DNA of 25,203 bases, from contig JAFYFR010000044.1 in the NCBI GenBank assembly GCA_017543645.1, positions 1 to 25,203 of the forward strand. The letters are read 5' to 3'. The position numbers and the translations under genes are program-made. Below, piece by piece: positions 1 through 11,300 of this stretch (the stretch's first letter is position 1; each line of letters opens with the position of its first letter). Source of the DNA: Bacteroidales bacterium (GTDB lineage: Bacteria; Bacteroidota; Bacteroidia; Bacteroidales; UBA3824). A model generated the notes under the pieces. The model had not been told where the DNA came from, searched no databases, and was given only the letters and a program-made list of their open reading frames with translations.

Positions 1-2020
1 GATTATAGTCTCCACCCTCGAAATCAATATTTCCAAAAAGCGCAGGAGAGTGCAAATCGCTTTGAAGGGTATGCGCTTTGTCTTTTTCCAAAACAATGTA
101 ACCATTATCTCCGCTAAGTATCTTGGTGTCAGCACCCATTAAAATATCATACGCAACGCTGATATTATTTTCGCCATTATTGAGCGCACCTGATTGTATA
201 GTAAGATTATTTACAACAGAAAACGGATTGTTTGTAGTTACTGTTCTGTCGTTGTCAGACTTGTTGATTGTCAGATTATAAAATCTAAAACCATCGGACA
301 AAGTTAGTTCTGAATTATCCGACGAATTTAATACGGTTGTAGGAAGTGACAAATTAGGATCATTTTCAATCCAAGAAAATATACCGTCAGCATGGAGGTT
401 ACCGCCTATATAGACATCCTTATTGGTTTTCAACGTTACCTTTTCGCCAACAAAAAGATTGTTGATAACATTAAGAACTTTGTCGCTTAACGAAACCGTC
501 ACATCTTCATTATTGCTGCTTTTAATATTAAGAGTTGGGAATGATGCGTTAGAATTGATTACAATATCTTCTCCGTCGGCGGCGTCTAAGTTGACAACTC
601 CGCCTAAAACTGTATAATTTCCATCGTCGGAGAGTATCTGTATGCCTCCACGGGCGATATTCAACACACCGTCTTCGATATAAAACCCGCTGTTTGCGTG
701 ACCAAGCGAAAAGTCGAAACCTTCTGTCACGGTGTTGCTTACATTGACAGTACCGCCTGTCTGATAGTAACTACCATAATCATTGTCGCCGCCGCCGGTA
801 ATGATACGCGTTGTGTTTATAACGCCGTCGCTGATTTCCAAAATGCCTTGGTCGTAGAGTGTTATGCCGTTGTCTTGGTTGTAAACGTTCAATTCGCCTG
901 AACCATCCACGCTGATTTTGCCATACACAGCTATCGAGGCCTTAACTTCCGATTCGGTGTTCACCTTGCCGGCGTCAACAAGCAAGGTTACCGACGTAGG
1001 AATAGTGAATTTCTCCCTGTTGAGGAATGGGAAATAAATATTGGAGCCAACCTCCAAAGTGCCGTTTGTGAGTATAAGGTTGTCTTGTCCGTCAGATTCG
1101 GCAGGAGCAAAAACATTGAATTTGTCGCGGTTGTAGGCAGTGAATTTCAAGATGAATGTGGCATCGTTGCCTTTGTCCATATAAATGCGGTAAAAGTTGG
1201 TGTAACTGTCGCAATACACTGTCTGGTTCTGTTTGGCGCTAACAAAATGGACATTAGCGTAACTATTTTGCAATTCGGTGGTGGAATACTGCGTAAGTGT
1301 AGACAAATGCACCTCGCCGTCGTTTTTCATATCACCGTAAAGATATATGTCATAAGGCTTTGAGCTTTCGGCAACTACCACCGAACAACCATTGTTTACC
1401 ACAAATTCGTTCTCCACCGTAACCTCGTTACGAGCATTTTCGCCAGTTAGCGGCGCATTGAGGATAAGGTGTCCGCCGTTAACCACCGACAAACTTCCAT
1501 GGCAGGTGATATTGGCGGCAAAGGTAACAGTGGCAGCGTTGATTTCGAGGTTTGAATACTCATAATCGGAATCGAGGATTATCGGATTGGTTGAAGTAAA
1601 CACCGCAGTTCCGCCGTCGGTAATAAAATGGTTAGTTCCGCAAGATGGGAAATTGTCAATTTTCATAACAATACGTCCGCTACCCTTGATTGTACCCGAA
1701 ACACTATGATTAGTCTGCTCATTCAGCTTTAGAATACCGTTGTTGATTAGCTCCGCACAAACCACCACATCTTCGGCATTATCGAGAGATACGGTTGCTC
1801 CGGCGATAATCTCAATCACGTAGTCGATGCCCTCAGTTTTACCGGGGTAATCATGAGCTACGTTGTCGAACTTAATTCCCGAAGGATCTTCGGTCCACGT
1901 ATTAAAATCGCTCCAGCCACCGCTCTGATGGCTGTACAATTTTTTAGTCTCATTTTGGGAAAATGCAACCATCGGAAGCATTAAAAGACACATAATCCAT
2001 ATCGACAAAAACTTTTTCAT
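1..2020 (-). CDS. Giant surface beta-repeat protein, N-terminal 673 aa (3' end outside the window)
   Basis: The frame is open without a stop from the ATG at 2020 to the window edge, so the C-terminal part is missing. It starts with a Sec signal peptide (MKKFLSIWIMCLLMLPMVAF, likely cleaved near residue 21), then the header YSHQSGGWSDFNTWTEDPSG. After that come many short beta-strand-like units rich in Gly, Asn, Asp, Val and Ile (forms such as GGNLHADGIF and YNLTINKSD), as in predicted beta-helix or adhesin-like proteins. It is clearly paralogous over its whole visible length to the 2978-aa protein encoded just upstream: both have MKKF-S-I-I-C, YSHQSG-W--F--WT-DPSGI, FTAYN-D-F, and a late matching block (GYIVLEKDKAHTL against GYIVLVDGDHTL). 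Function is unknown. By analogy with its neighbour it is probably exported and carries a T9SS sorting domain beyond the edge, but that part is not visible. It has its own promoter candidate and lies behind a terminator, so it is probably transcribed separately. Confidence 0.88.
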   Translation of the reverse strand, partial: MKKFLSIWIMCLLMLPMVAFSQNETKKLYSHQSGGWSDFNTWTEDPSGIKFDNVAHDYPGKTEGIDYVIEIIAGATVSLDNAEDVVVCAELINNGILKLNEQTNHSVSGTIKGSGRIVMKIDNFPSCGTNHFITDGGTAVFTSTNPIILDSDYEYSNLEINAATVTFAANITCHGSLSVVNGGHLILNAPLTGENARNEVTVENEFVVNNGCSVVVAESSKPYDIYLYGDMKNDGEVHLSTLTQYSTTELQNSYANVHFVSAKQNQTVYCDSYTNFYRIYMDKGNDATFILKFTAYNRDKFNVFAPAESDGQDNLILTNGTLEVGSNIYFPFLNREKFTIPTSVTLLVDAGKVNTESEVKASIAVYGKISVDGSGELNVYNQDNGITLYDQGILEISDGVINTTRIITGGGDNDYGSYYQTGGTVNVSNTVTEGFDFSLGHANSGFYIEDGVLNIARGGIQILSDDGNYTVLGGVVNLDAADGEDIVINSNASFPTLNIKSSNNEDVTVSLSDKVLNVINNLFVGEKVTLKTNKDVYIGGNLHADGIFSWIENDPNLSLPTTVLNSSDNSELTLSDGFRFYNLTINKSDNDRTVTTNNPFSVVNNLTIQSGALNNGENNISVAYDILMGADTKILSGDNGYIVLEKDKAHTLQSDLHSPALFGNIDFEGGDYN

Positions 2021-2131
2021 CGCAAAATAGTATTAACGGTTGTTACTAAACAAAACTTATTTATTACTTCTCTTTTTTGGTATTATACGAAAAACACATA
2101 CCAAAGTTTGCCTAATATACATTATGGGGTG

Positions 2132-2162
2132 CAAACTTAATAATGCAAATCAAGCGTACAAG
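2132..2162 (-). promoter_or_regulatory. Candidate Bacteroidetes promoter for the gene at 1-2020
   Basis: On the minus strand a -7 box TAAGTTTG (2132-2139) matches TAnnTTTG. A weak -33 element CTTG (2159-2162) lies 19 bases upstream. The predicted start is near 2125, which gives a leader of about 105 nt. The -7 match is exact and the -33 is partial. Confidence 0.45.
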
Positions 2163-2322
2163 GCATTTTGGAATAGATATTACAACAGAATGTAAAAATA
2201 AACTAATATTATAAAACTATCAAACCATCAATAAATCTGACAGTTATATTGATAATTTAAATCTATGATAAAAAAATATTAAATTTTGAATAACCTAAGC
2301 AAACACACCCTAAGTAACAATA

Positions 2323-2366
2323 TAAAAAAGAGGCGGTTACCTTCAAAAAGAAGTAACCACCTCTAA
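2323..2366 (-). terminator. Rho-independent terminator of the 2978-aa gene
   Basis: The arms 2329-2340 (AGAGGCGGTTAC) and 2353-2364 (GTAACCACCTCT) pair with one G-U. The stem extends by a few pairs towards the loop. Read on the minus strand, the hairpin is followed by a run of U at 2328-2324. It lies 24 bases after the stop codon of the giant gene. Confidence 0.9.
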
Positions 2367-2387
2367 AAAAACAAATTATCTTATCTA

Positions 2388-5300
2388 CTATTGAATCACT
2401 ATTCGTTTAACAATTGATTTGGATGGCGTTTGCAAACGAATGACATAAACTCCCCGACATCCTGTCAGGTCGAGTTCATAAATGCTGTCGGATATTGACC
2501 TATGGCTAATCAAGCGTCCCGAACTGCTATAAATATACATCTGCACAGTGCCGGTCTCCTCAATCAAGTTACCCAACTCTATTGTAACACGACCAAACGA
2601 AGGCACAGGATAAAGCCTTACCATAACATCTTGCTCATCCACAGGCTGCGAAACAGCAGTTTCTACATTATCTATAGGCTTATCCGCGTCCTCGGTGTTG
2701 CTTTCCTCCTCAGGGTTATCGGCAGGATTTTCAGGAACAACCGGGTCTTCTGATGGATTGTCAGGAACAACCGGGTCTTCTGATGGATTGTCAGGAACAA
2801 CAGATGCTACTGTAATGATAAATTTATAAGTTGTTTTAGCACCGTAAGAATCGGTAGCCGTAACATCCATTTCGTATTCTCCTTCGGCGTTGTCGGTCGG
2901 ATTGCCTACTAATATGCCCTTGTCGTAATCAAAATCAAGCCAAGAGGGGAGCACTCCTCCGTTAGCAGCAGTTACCTCAATGTCGGCAATATAATCATCA
3001 GGGTCGTTGTCAACAAAAACTTCTTTGATGCTTTGCTCTAAGGTCTTTCCTGCATCTACAAACACATGAGCCAATTCTCCATTTACTACTGGAGGATGAT
3101 TGTCGCGGAACAAGAGTTTGAAACGCGAATTGTCGGTTTCTGCCTCAACATCTATTTTGCAAGAAAAGCCTTGTTTAAGTTCGGTTTTTGTGCCAGTCTT
3201 GGTATCGTAAAGGTAAATAACGGCATCTTTAACCGAAAAATCGTTGAGCGAAAGGGTGTAAGTGCCGGCAGTGGTGGCAGTGTAGCCGAGAGATATATCG
3301 CCGCCGTTTTTTATGTCGGATGGCAGGCCGTTGGCGGCAAGGGGAGTGAGCTTGTCGCTGCCAAAGGAGTAGAACATCAGCAGATTCTGCAAATTAGACG
3401 ACTGCATGTAGGCATCAAACTTGGAATCAAAATTCTCGGTAGCACCTGACGCAAAGAATACCACGCTGCGATAATCCACACCCTTGCCCGATGTGGTAAA
3501 CACGAGTTTTTCGATGTCGGCATGGTCGGAGGCGGTAAGATTGCCGCGCTTGATTACAGTTGAGTGTACGTCGTTGGGGTCTCCGTGAACAAGAGCCTTG
3601 CCCGAGAAGGTGATATGACCATTATAACTATCAGCCTCTGGTGCAGCATGTACAAAGAAACTCTGACCTGCAGCTATATAGCGGCAATTGTAGCCTGTTA
3701 ACACGCCTACAACAGTCTGAGGTGGTACTGCGTATGCAAACGATGCATTGTCGATATTATCGTGTACGTAAACCACAGGGTCGCAGTTGACAAAATCAAG
3801 CTCATTAGCGTCGATTGCCGACAAATAGGGATTAGCTACCAAGTTCCAGCCGTCGAGCATGTGCGAGGGTAAGCCGCCTTCGGGAGTGTATATATCGTTA
3901 CCACTAAAATTAACTTTGGTTGTATAGGAGTCGCTACCGTTAGGCAAAGGCGTGCCAGTGAAACTCATTACATGAGGACCTTGTTTCTTGCTGCAAACAT
4001 AGCGGTAAGCACTGAACAGGTCGGTAGGATCGGGATCTGAAATCATAGTCCAGCCAGAAGCAAGAATAGTAGAATTGTTAGCGTCGGTTTCGCCGTCAGC
4101 ATAAGTGTAACCATCCGCGCCGTTGATATCCTTTGCCTCATCGTAAGAATAGAGATACCAGCTGCCGCAAGTTTTAAGCGGCTTGGGGTCGTATCCTGTA
4201 ACAGGCACACAGAGACGTTCCCACTGGTATCCACGTACAAAACGCTGGAAGGTAACTTTACCGGTAAAATTGCCATTGTATATCAATGAACCTGCTGGAT
4301 ATATCGAGTGGTTGTTGTCGGCAGAGGATGTGGGAGCTGCAAGCAAAAGTTCACCGCCATCTTCTACTACCACATCATCCGATACGGTAATGCTGCTCTT
4401 AGAACTGATAGTCAGCGTTGCACCTGTTTGGATAGTTAGCGACTTGGCTGTGGCTGTTACATTCGGATTGTTTACCACAGGCATGAAGTTATCTTCGCCA
4501 TCAACAGAAAATGAGGCAATTGTAACATCTTCACTGCTGCTCGGAGGATTATTCGACTTCCAGTTGCGCGGGTTAAACCAGTCGTTGTCTTCTCCGCCAA
4601 TCCAGTCGAACTCGTATTCAGCATCAAAACCGAATGTAAAGAAGTCTGGCTTATCTTGCTTAAGTGAAATGGACATAACATCGTCGCTCGCCACAAAGCC
4701 GATACTTGGCGAAACTGACGTTGCCACTGGATTATTGCCCGACAGCACCCAGTTGGGGTCATCGTATCTAACCTGACGAACGCGGGCATAATTCTGAAAA
4801 TCTGCTTTTGAGTAATCCTCGTTCCACAGAGTTGCTATCCTTGCTCCACACGAAGATTCAGACACTCCATCCGAATTGCCGGCGTACACGCTCCAGTATT
4901 CGTGAGTGGAGATGCTTTTGAGTATAGTCTGGGGAAGATTCTGCTTTTCCCAATTGAAGACATTATCAACATAATGATACTGAGCCGTCCATTTCGACGT
5001 TTCGTCAGATTCCACATCCTGCACTAAGAGGTCTCCTCGGTAAAGCTCACCACCATAGTTTGCACCAACAGGGAAGGTGAACGAATTTCCCTTGCTTATA
5101 TACTTACACAGAGGGCCGTCAACAAAACAATCATTAGAATTACCAGCCACAACATAATTGGGATTGTCGTTGGTTATGGTGAGAAGTCCGTCGTGGGTGT
5201 CGATAATGCCACGCTTAAACTCCAGCATGTATTTCAACTGCACGTCGGTCAACAATTTCACACCCAATGGGTTGTCAACAACAATACCGTACATGGAGTT

Positions 5301-8300
5301 CTTACCAGAAAAGCTGTAGCCAGCTTCGGCAGACACCTGTTGCTGACGTTGGCTGCCACAGAATATTATATTAGCATCGCTACCGTGTCCAAGCATAAAG
5401 TCGCCGCACTCGTAAGCAAGGTCGCCATTAAGATAAATCGGAATGTTGCTCTTATTGTCGATGCTGCCACGGATGGTGAGATTGCCAAGGATATGCACTG
5501 CGCTGTTTGGAAACGATTTTAGCCCGCTACCCTCCACAATCACGTTGTTAACCTCATCTAATTGAGCCATTATCGAATAACTGCCCTTGTCGCCATCACC
5601 GTAGTAACATATAGTTCCGCCATCAGCGGATAAAAAGTCGGTGTAGACACCTGACGGCAACATACCTTTGTCAGTACGCAGAGTGCCTTTGCCGAATACA
5701 GTGCCGAGTTTGTTGTGCATGGTTCCGTTAAGGTCTAACACGCCGCCTTCGTAAATACGCGCTTTGTTAATATGTGTGCCGGAATGATTATCCAACTTAA
5801 CATTGTGTTTGATATGTACATAGCAGTTTTCTGGATTGTGAACCTCATCTTCGGAAATCACATTTCCGTCAGAATCGCAGGCTTTCCATACAATTTGGCT
5901 GAACTCACCGTCTTCTGTAGACACCACTTGGTTCAATTCATCAGGAAGAGCGTCCTTACATCCGGCAATATACTTGCCCGACAAGTCTTCGGAATTGGCG
6001 TTGGTGAATTGAAAAATCAGATGTTTGGTGTTATAAGAATATGTGAAATTATCTGATTTTGAAAACTTATTTGACGAATACAACTGAATGGCAGATATAT
6101 AGTTTGTGCGATTATTATTACATTTGCCGCAACCAGAAGTTTTAATCAAGGCTTCGTTCTGATCAGAATGTTCCAAAGTAATTGTACCCTTGAAATTATC
6201 AACACCTTCGGAAATGTTATTCCAATAATATTGGAGCGAGTGTTCCAACTGCGACGACAACAAACAGTTAGGTGGTTCGTTTACAGGTCGGAACTGGAAA
6301 TACGCACCATCGGTTATTTCTTCAATGTTGAAAATTACAGGAGTATATTTGGTTGTACCCAAAGGAATAGTAAAATCACCTGTCTCATTGCTGCCAAAAT
6401 ACTTACGAACACCACCGGCTGCATAAGCATCGGTAACCACTACGTAACGATTTTTGGCAAAATCAAAAAACTTCGCACCTTTTTCCATTGTCATGGTATT
6501 TGTGCCGATAAATAATTTGCCTTTCTTTAAATAAACAGCCTTTCTTACAGAGAAACTATTTCCTGTAGGCATTTCTACATTATACGACCCAGCTTGACTA
6601 TAAGAGTTATCAATAGTGATTTTATCGAAGATACCATTATTTGAAATAAGCGTCTGTTTTTTTGAGCTTTCGAATACAAATCCGCTAACTTCAACACTCT
6701 TCGTACCTAACCATTCAAAAACTGCATTGTTGGTAACATCGCCTTTTGCTATGACAGAGAATCCTCTGAAAATTCCATCAAGAAACTCGGCATTGTTCTC
6801 TATTGTAATAGGCTTACGGAATGTTACGGTTTTATCGGAAGTCTTAACAAGATTATAGAATGTTAAGGGTTCACCATAGAACATCTGGTCGGTACTTCCG
6901 CAGATATAAACCGTGCCTTTCTGATGGTTAAACCCATCGTTTTTGTTTTTAAGGTAAAAATTACCTTTAAGATATAGGTTGTAACCGTTAGTAAACAACT
7001 TGCTACCTCCGCCAATATTCAACCGTCCGGCCAAAGTAAGGTCGCCAAGCATCATTGACAATTGAGAGTGTTTGTTGTTGGTTAAAAAACCGATATCCAC
7101 AACTGGCATTTCGATTTTTGAAAAAATAGTAGCCGGTTTGTCGGAATTTTCTCCGCTGCGGATATAGAATACCGACGCGGTATCCACGCTGTAGACCTTT
7201 GGATCAAGGTAAATGTCTGGCACGGTGCTATTGCTGATATGGTTTTTTACAAACACTTGCGAACCAGCCGCCATGGTAAGCTCACTATTGTTGACAATTT
7301 CAAACAGGCCGTGTTCGTTGGCAGCCACAGTTGCATTGTTGCCTACTGATAATTTTGCAAACTTAGAATTAAGTTTGAGCGCAATAGAGCCGCCAGATGT
7401 AAGCGTGGGGCGCAGCTGACCGCCAACTTTAAATTCAAACTCCTTATAATCAGCATCAATTTCGAGACTACTGCTACCCGACTCGGTGTATTCTATCGAA
7501 CCCGCGACATCCCATTTGCAACCAATAGTATGCAACTTGCCTGAAAGAACCATTCCCGAACGGGTTTTGAAAGTGGCTCGCTTAGTAGATGAACCATCAG
7601 TAGTTAGTTCGGCATCGGCTGGTATCACAAAATTTTTGGTATCGGAGCCCAGCTCGTAAACCCGGTCTTTATTTTTTGTCTTTATAATAAGGTGTCCGCT
7701 TTTAAGGCGAAGCGGGTCGTCGGTGCATACCAGTGTAAAATCCGGGTTGATGGTAAACTCATGACCACGCTCCTTGTCAATTTCAAGTGTCCAAAGAGTA
7801 TGCACATTTGTATTCTTATCGGTCGCACTCATCTCAGAGCCTTCACCTTTTAATATAAGGTTGACTCCTGCGCCACCATTAGCCAAAATAAGTTTTCCTT
7901 TATCACCTAACAGTATATCGCCATGGACAATAAGTTTATGAGCGGTCTGATTTCCCTCAGATACTGTTATCATCCGTTTATCTGTAACCTTTTCTCCGAT
8001 AGTATAATCTAATTTGCCCTTAACCTCAAGAGTATGAGGCTCGCCATTACCGTTGAATGTTACCTTACCGTCGTACCAATCACCCAAATAAAGGTCGCCG
8101 CCAATATACATATTGCCTTCAGAAGTCTCAGGAAACGTGTAATTGACATATCCGCGCAAATTGACATCGAAATTGATTTTTGTATCCTCTTTAAAATAGA
8201 AAGAATGTTCAGAAGGTCCGGCACATTCGATTGATAAATTTGGTATCTGCTTGTAAGTTACCAAACCGTCGATACCTTCTGCACCGTCAATGTTATACAT

Positions 8301-11300
8301 AATCCACGAGTTTCTGTCATTAACAAACTCCGACATGTCGCCCAATTCAAGAGGGGCTTTTTTAGTATTAGTAATCTGCTGATTAATAACACCTTCACCC
8401 GAAACACGCAGGGCGTTAAATTTGACACCTTTATTCACCTGGATACGCGGCTGATGTTCAGGTTCGTCGGATTCGTACTCGCTATGAGTAACAGGTGTAT
8501 CCACAAAAACCACCTGACCTACCCCGTTGACATCTTTACGAACATGGACACGGTTAAAATATACGTATGCAATATCCTTAGGTCCAGGTACACCCTCAAT
8601 TTCTGTCTCGTTACCCTGCGCATCTAATTGTCGCCATAACCTATCTTCATCATAATTTATACCTTGCATTCTATATGCACCGTTATTAAAAGCCAGTTTA
8701 GAATTTGTCCTCCACATCTTTATATTATAGCATGTTGCAGCGGCGCAAGTATACTCGCCATTGATAATGCCATAGTCGGAATGGTGGAAATGGAAAACAT
8801 CAGAAGTATTAGATACCGGCTCAGATTGTTTCCATCCCTTGCTGGGTACAAGCACGGCAGACGTCCATGAATTATCCACAGTGCAACTCTTAGGTGTGAA
8901 CGAATAGTTGACAGCCTCGCCCGGCACATTGTCGAAACCATTTTGTTTAACAATCCAGTAACGGCACAAACGGTCGTCGGTATTATCACCGGCAAGGTTA
9001 GGATGCGAACCGTCCACCGCGTTAACACTCAGCCAGCCGGTAAAATCATGATCAACCGAGCTGCCCGAAACGTTCAGTGTGGCAGGAGTATAACCACCGG
9101 TCTCTGTGCCCACATGGAAAACAATTTCAAAGTCGCTACCCTGTGTAAGTGTAAGATGCAGTTTTAATCCGCCGCTTGCCTTACCATTGTTGACAAAAAA
9201 TCTGTTTTCGGTGCAAATGCCTTCGAGATTTTTCAATATCTCCAATGTAAAACCATTGAGAAGGACTTTGAGGTCTGTATCAGGCATTTTAAAATTGTCG
9301 GTGATTACCGGGCCGTCTAATACAAGGTCGGAAGAACCGCTCTTGAAATATATGTTTCCGAAATGTCCGGGGTTGTGATGAATAGTTGTAAGTGTATGAT
9401 CTCCGTCAACTAACACAATATAACCGCCTCTGCTGAATATTTTACCGTTGTTGATAATAACATCGTGTTTAACATCAATGTCATTGTCGCCATTCCGCAG
9501 CACACCGCTGTTGATTTCCAAGTTGCTGCTGACAGTGAAACTCGTATTTGCGGCAACAATGTCGTCATGGTTGTTTTTGTTAATAGTAAGTTCGCCGAAT
9601 TCAAAACCTGAGGGTACAGTGATTTCTCCGTCGCCATCACCATTGAATATGGTATTGTTGCTGTTGGCATCGAACGCCCCTTCCACTACAAGGTTTCCGC
9701 CGATACACACATCATTGCCCGACGGTTGCAAAACGACATTATTTCCTACCGACAAGTCGCCGTTAATGCGCAAAGCTTGAGTGGAAACATTTTGGTTATA
9801 AGTAGCATTGATGGAAGTTGACAATGAAGTAGAAATGTTAAGCGTAGGGAACGGCACATAGCTCGTTATAGCTATACCGTTGTTCTCGTCGTCGCTACTC
9901 AGGTTTATTACGCCACCAGTAACTGATGAATTGCTTTCTGCAGAAAGAAGTGTGATTAAACCTCCTGTAATATTGAGTACTCCGCCGGTAATAGCAAAAC
10001 TACTGTTTTCTTTTTTAAGTTCAAAACTTTTAACTGTTACCACACCGTTGCTTTGGGAGTAACAGCCATAATCGTCGTCGGAAGTTCCATTTTTAATATA
10101 TGCAACATCCACTTTGCCGGCACCTTTTACATCAAAAACACCGGATTTGGCAAGTATTATGCCATTGTCGGACAGGGATTTCAGCTCGCCGCCGTTATTA
10201 ATTTGAAGTTTTCCCTCCACAACGATATCCGACATAGTATTGATAGCGCCGGATTTAACAACGATGGTAGCATTTGCAGGTACAACATAATCAGAACCAC
10301 TTTGCAATGGGTCAAAAACTATATTGCCACCCACAACAAATGTTCCCGCCTCAAGAATCAGACTGCTGGCATTGTGCGAACAACCATACAGTTTGAAATA
10401 ATCCTTATTGTAAGCCGTAAAAGTAAGTTTGTAAACATCGTTGACACCCTTTTGCATAATAATACGGTGAAGGATTGTAGTTTTGTCGCACATGACAAAC
10501 TGGTCGGCGGAAGTGTTTTTAAAATAGATGTCGGCATAACCCTCTGTCAAAACATCATCTGCCACATGGTCGAGCGCAGAAGGTACGAGGCGGATAGATC
10601 CGTCATTTTCAAGGTCGCCATAAAGGTCTATTTCAAAAGGCTTCGTATTATCGTTAACAACCCAAGAGCATCCTTCGCCGACATAGATATTGCCTTGGAC
10701 TTCAAGCTTTTGATTATCAGTAGCCGCGTTAATTTCTAATGTAGCACCGGCAATAAGCGAAATATTACCTGTGCATTTAAGGCTGTTGGCAACGGTTACG
10801 GTTGTAGGTATTGCGTTTCCAACAATATCAATATTGCCATATTCGATATCACGGGTAAGGGTTATGCCACTCGTGTTAAGAAACTCCACCGTACCACCCT
10901 TGGCATTAAACAGATTGCTGCCACCCACTTCGGGAAAATTGTCACCAGACAGAATAATACGGCCATTTCCATCAAGATTGCCACTAATAATATGGTTTTC
11001 TGTGTGGTGATTACTTAGCAGAAGAGTACCGTCAATGGTAATATTTTTGATTTCGAGAGTACCGTCATCAACAATGCCCTTTGCTGTATTTCCCTCCAAA
11101 AACTCAATCATCACACCTGAAAGAATGGTGACATCATCACCAGGCTGAGGCGTTTCGAGATCAGGATTAACAAAATTGATACCCGAAGGGTCGGTAGTCC
11201 AGTTGTCGAACGATGCCCACTGACCTGACTGATGGCTGTACCAGTGAACAGGATCTCTGTCTGCCCTCGCAGCCATAGAAAGCATCATCATACATAAAAT

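Larger units (their letters stand above)
2021..2387. other. Intergenic region between the two giant paralogues
   Basis: This 367-base AT-rich gap has no convincing ORF. It holds the terminator of the upstream giant gene (2323-2366) and a promoter candidate for the downstream one (2132-2162). I see nothing recognisable in 2163-2320. There are no inverted repeats flanking the promoter of the kind expected for an invertible switch. Confidence 0.6.

Noticed and set aside
2021..2387. Invertible promoter between the giant paralogues
   Set aside because: No inverted repeats flank the promoter candidate; only the terminator stem is symmetric.
2731..2801. Short direct repeats as a CRISPR array
   Set aside because: The units are contiguous without spacers and keep the reading frame of a protein linker.
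4183..4776. Open frame of 197 codons on the plus strand
   Set aside because: Same reason: an antisense shadow of the conserved giant gene, with low-complexity Ser/Leu-rich composition.
10053..10739. Open frame of 228 codons on the plus strand
   Set aside because: It lies antisense within the giant gene, has no recognisable domain and no promoter. Long antisense frames are common opposite Gly/Asn/Val-rich repeats.
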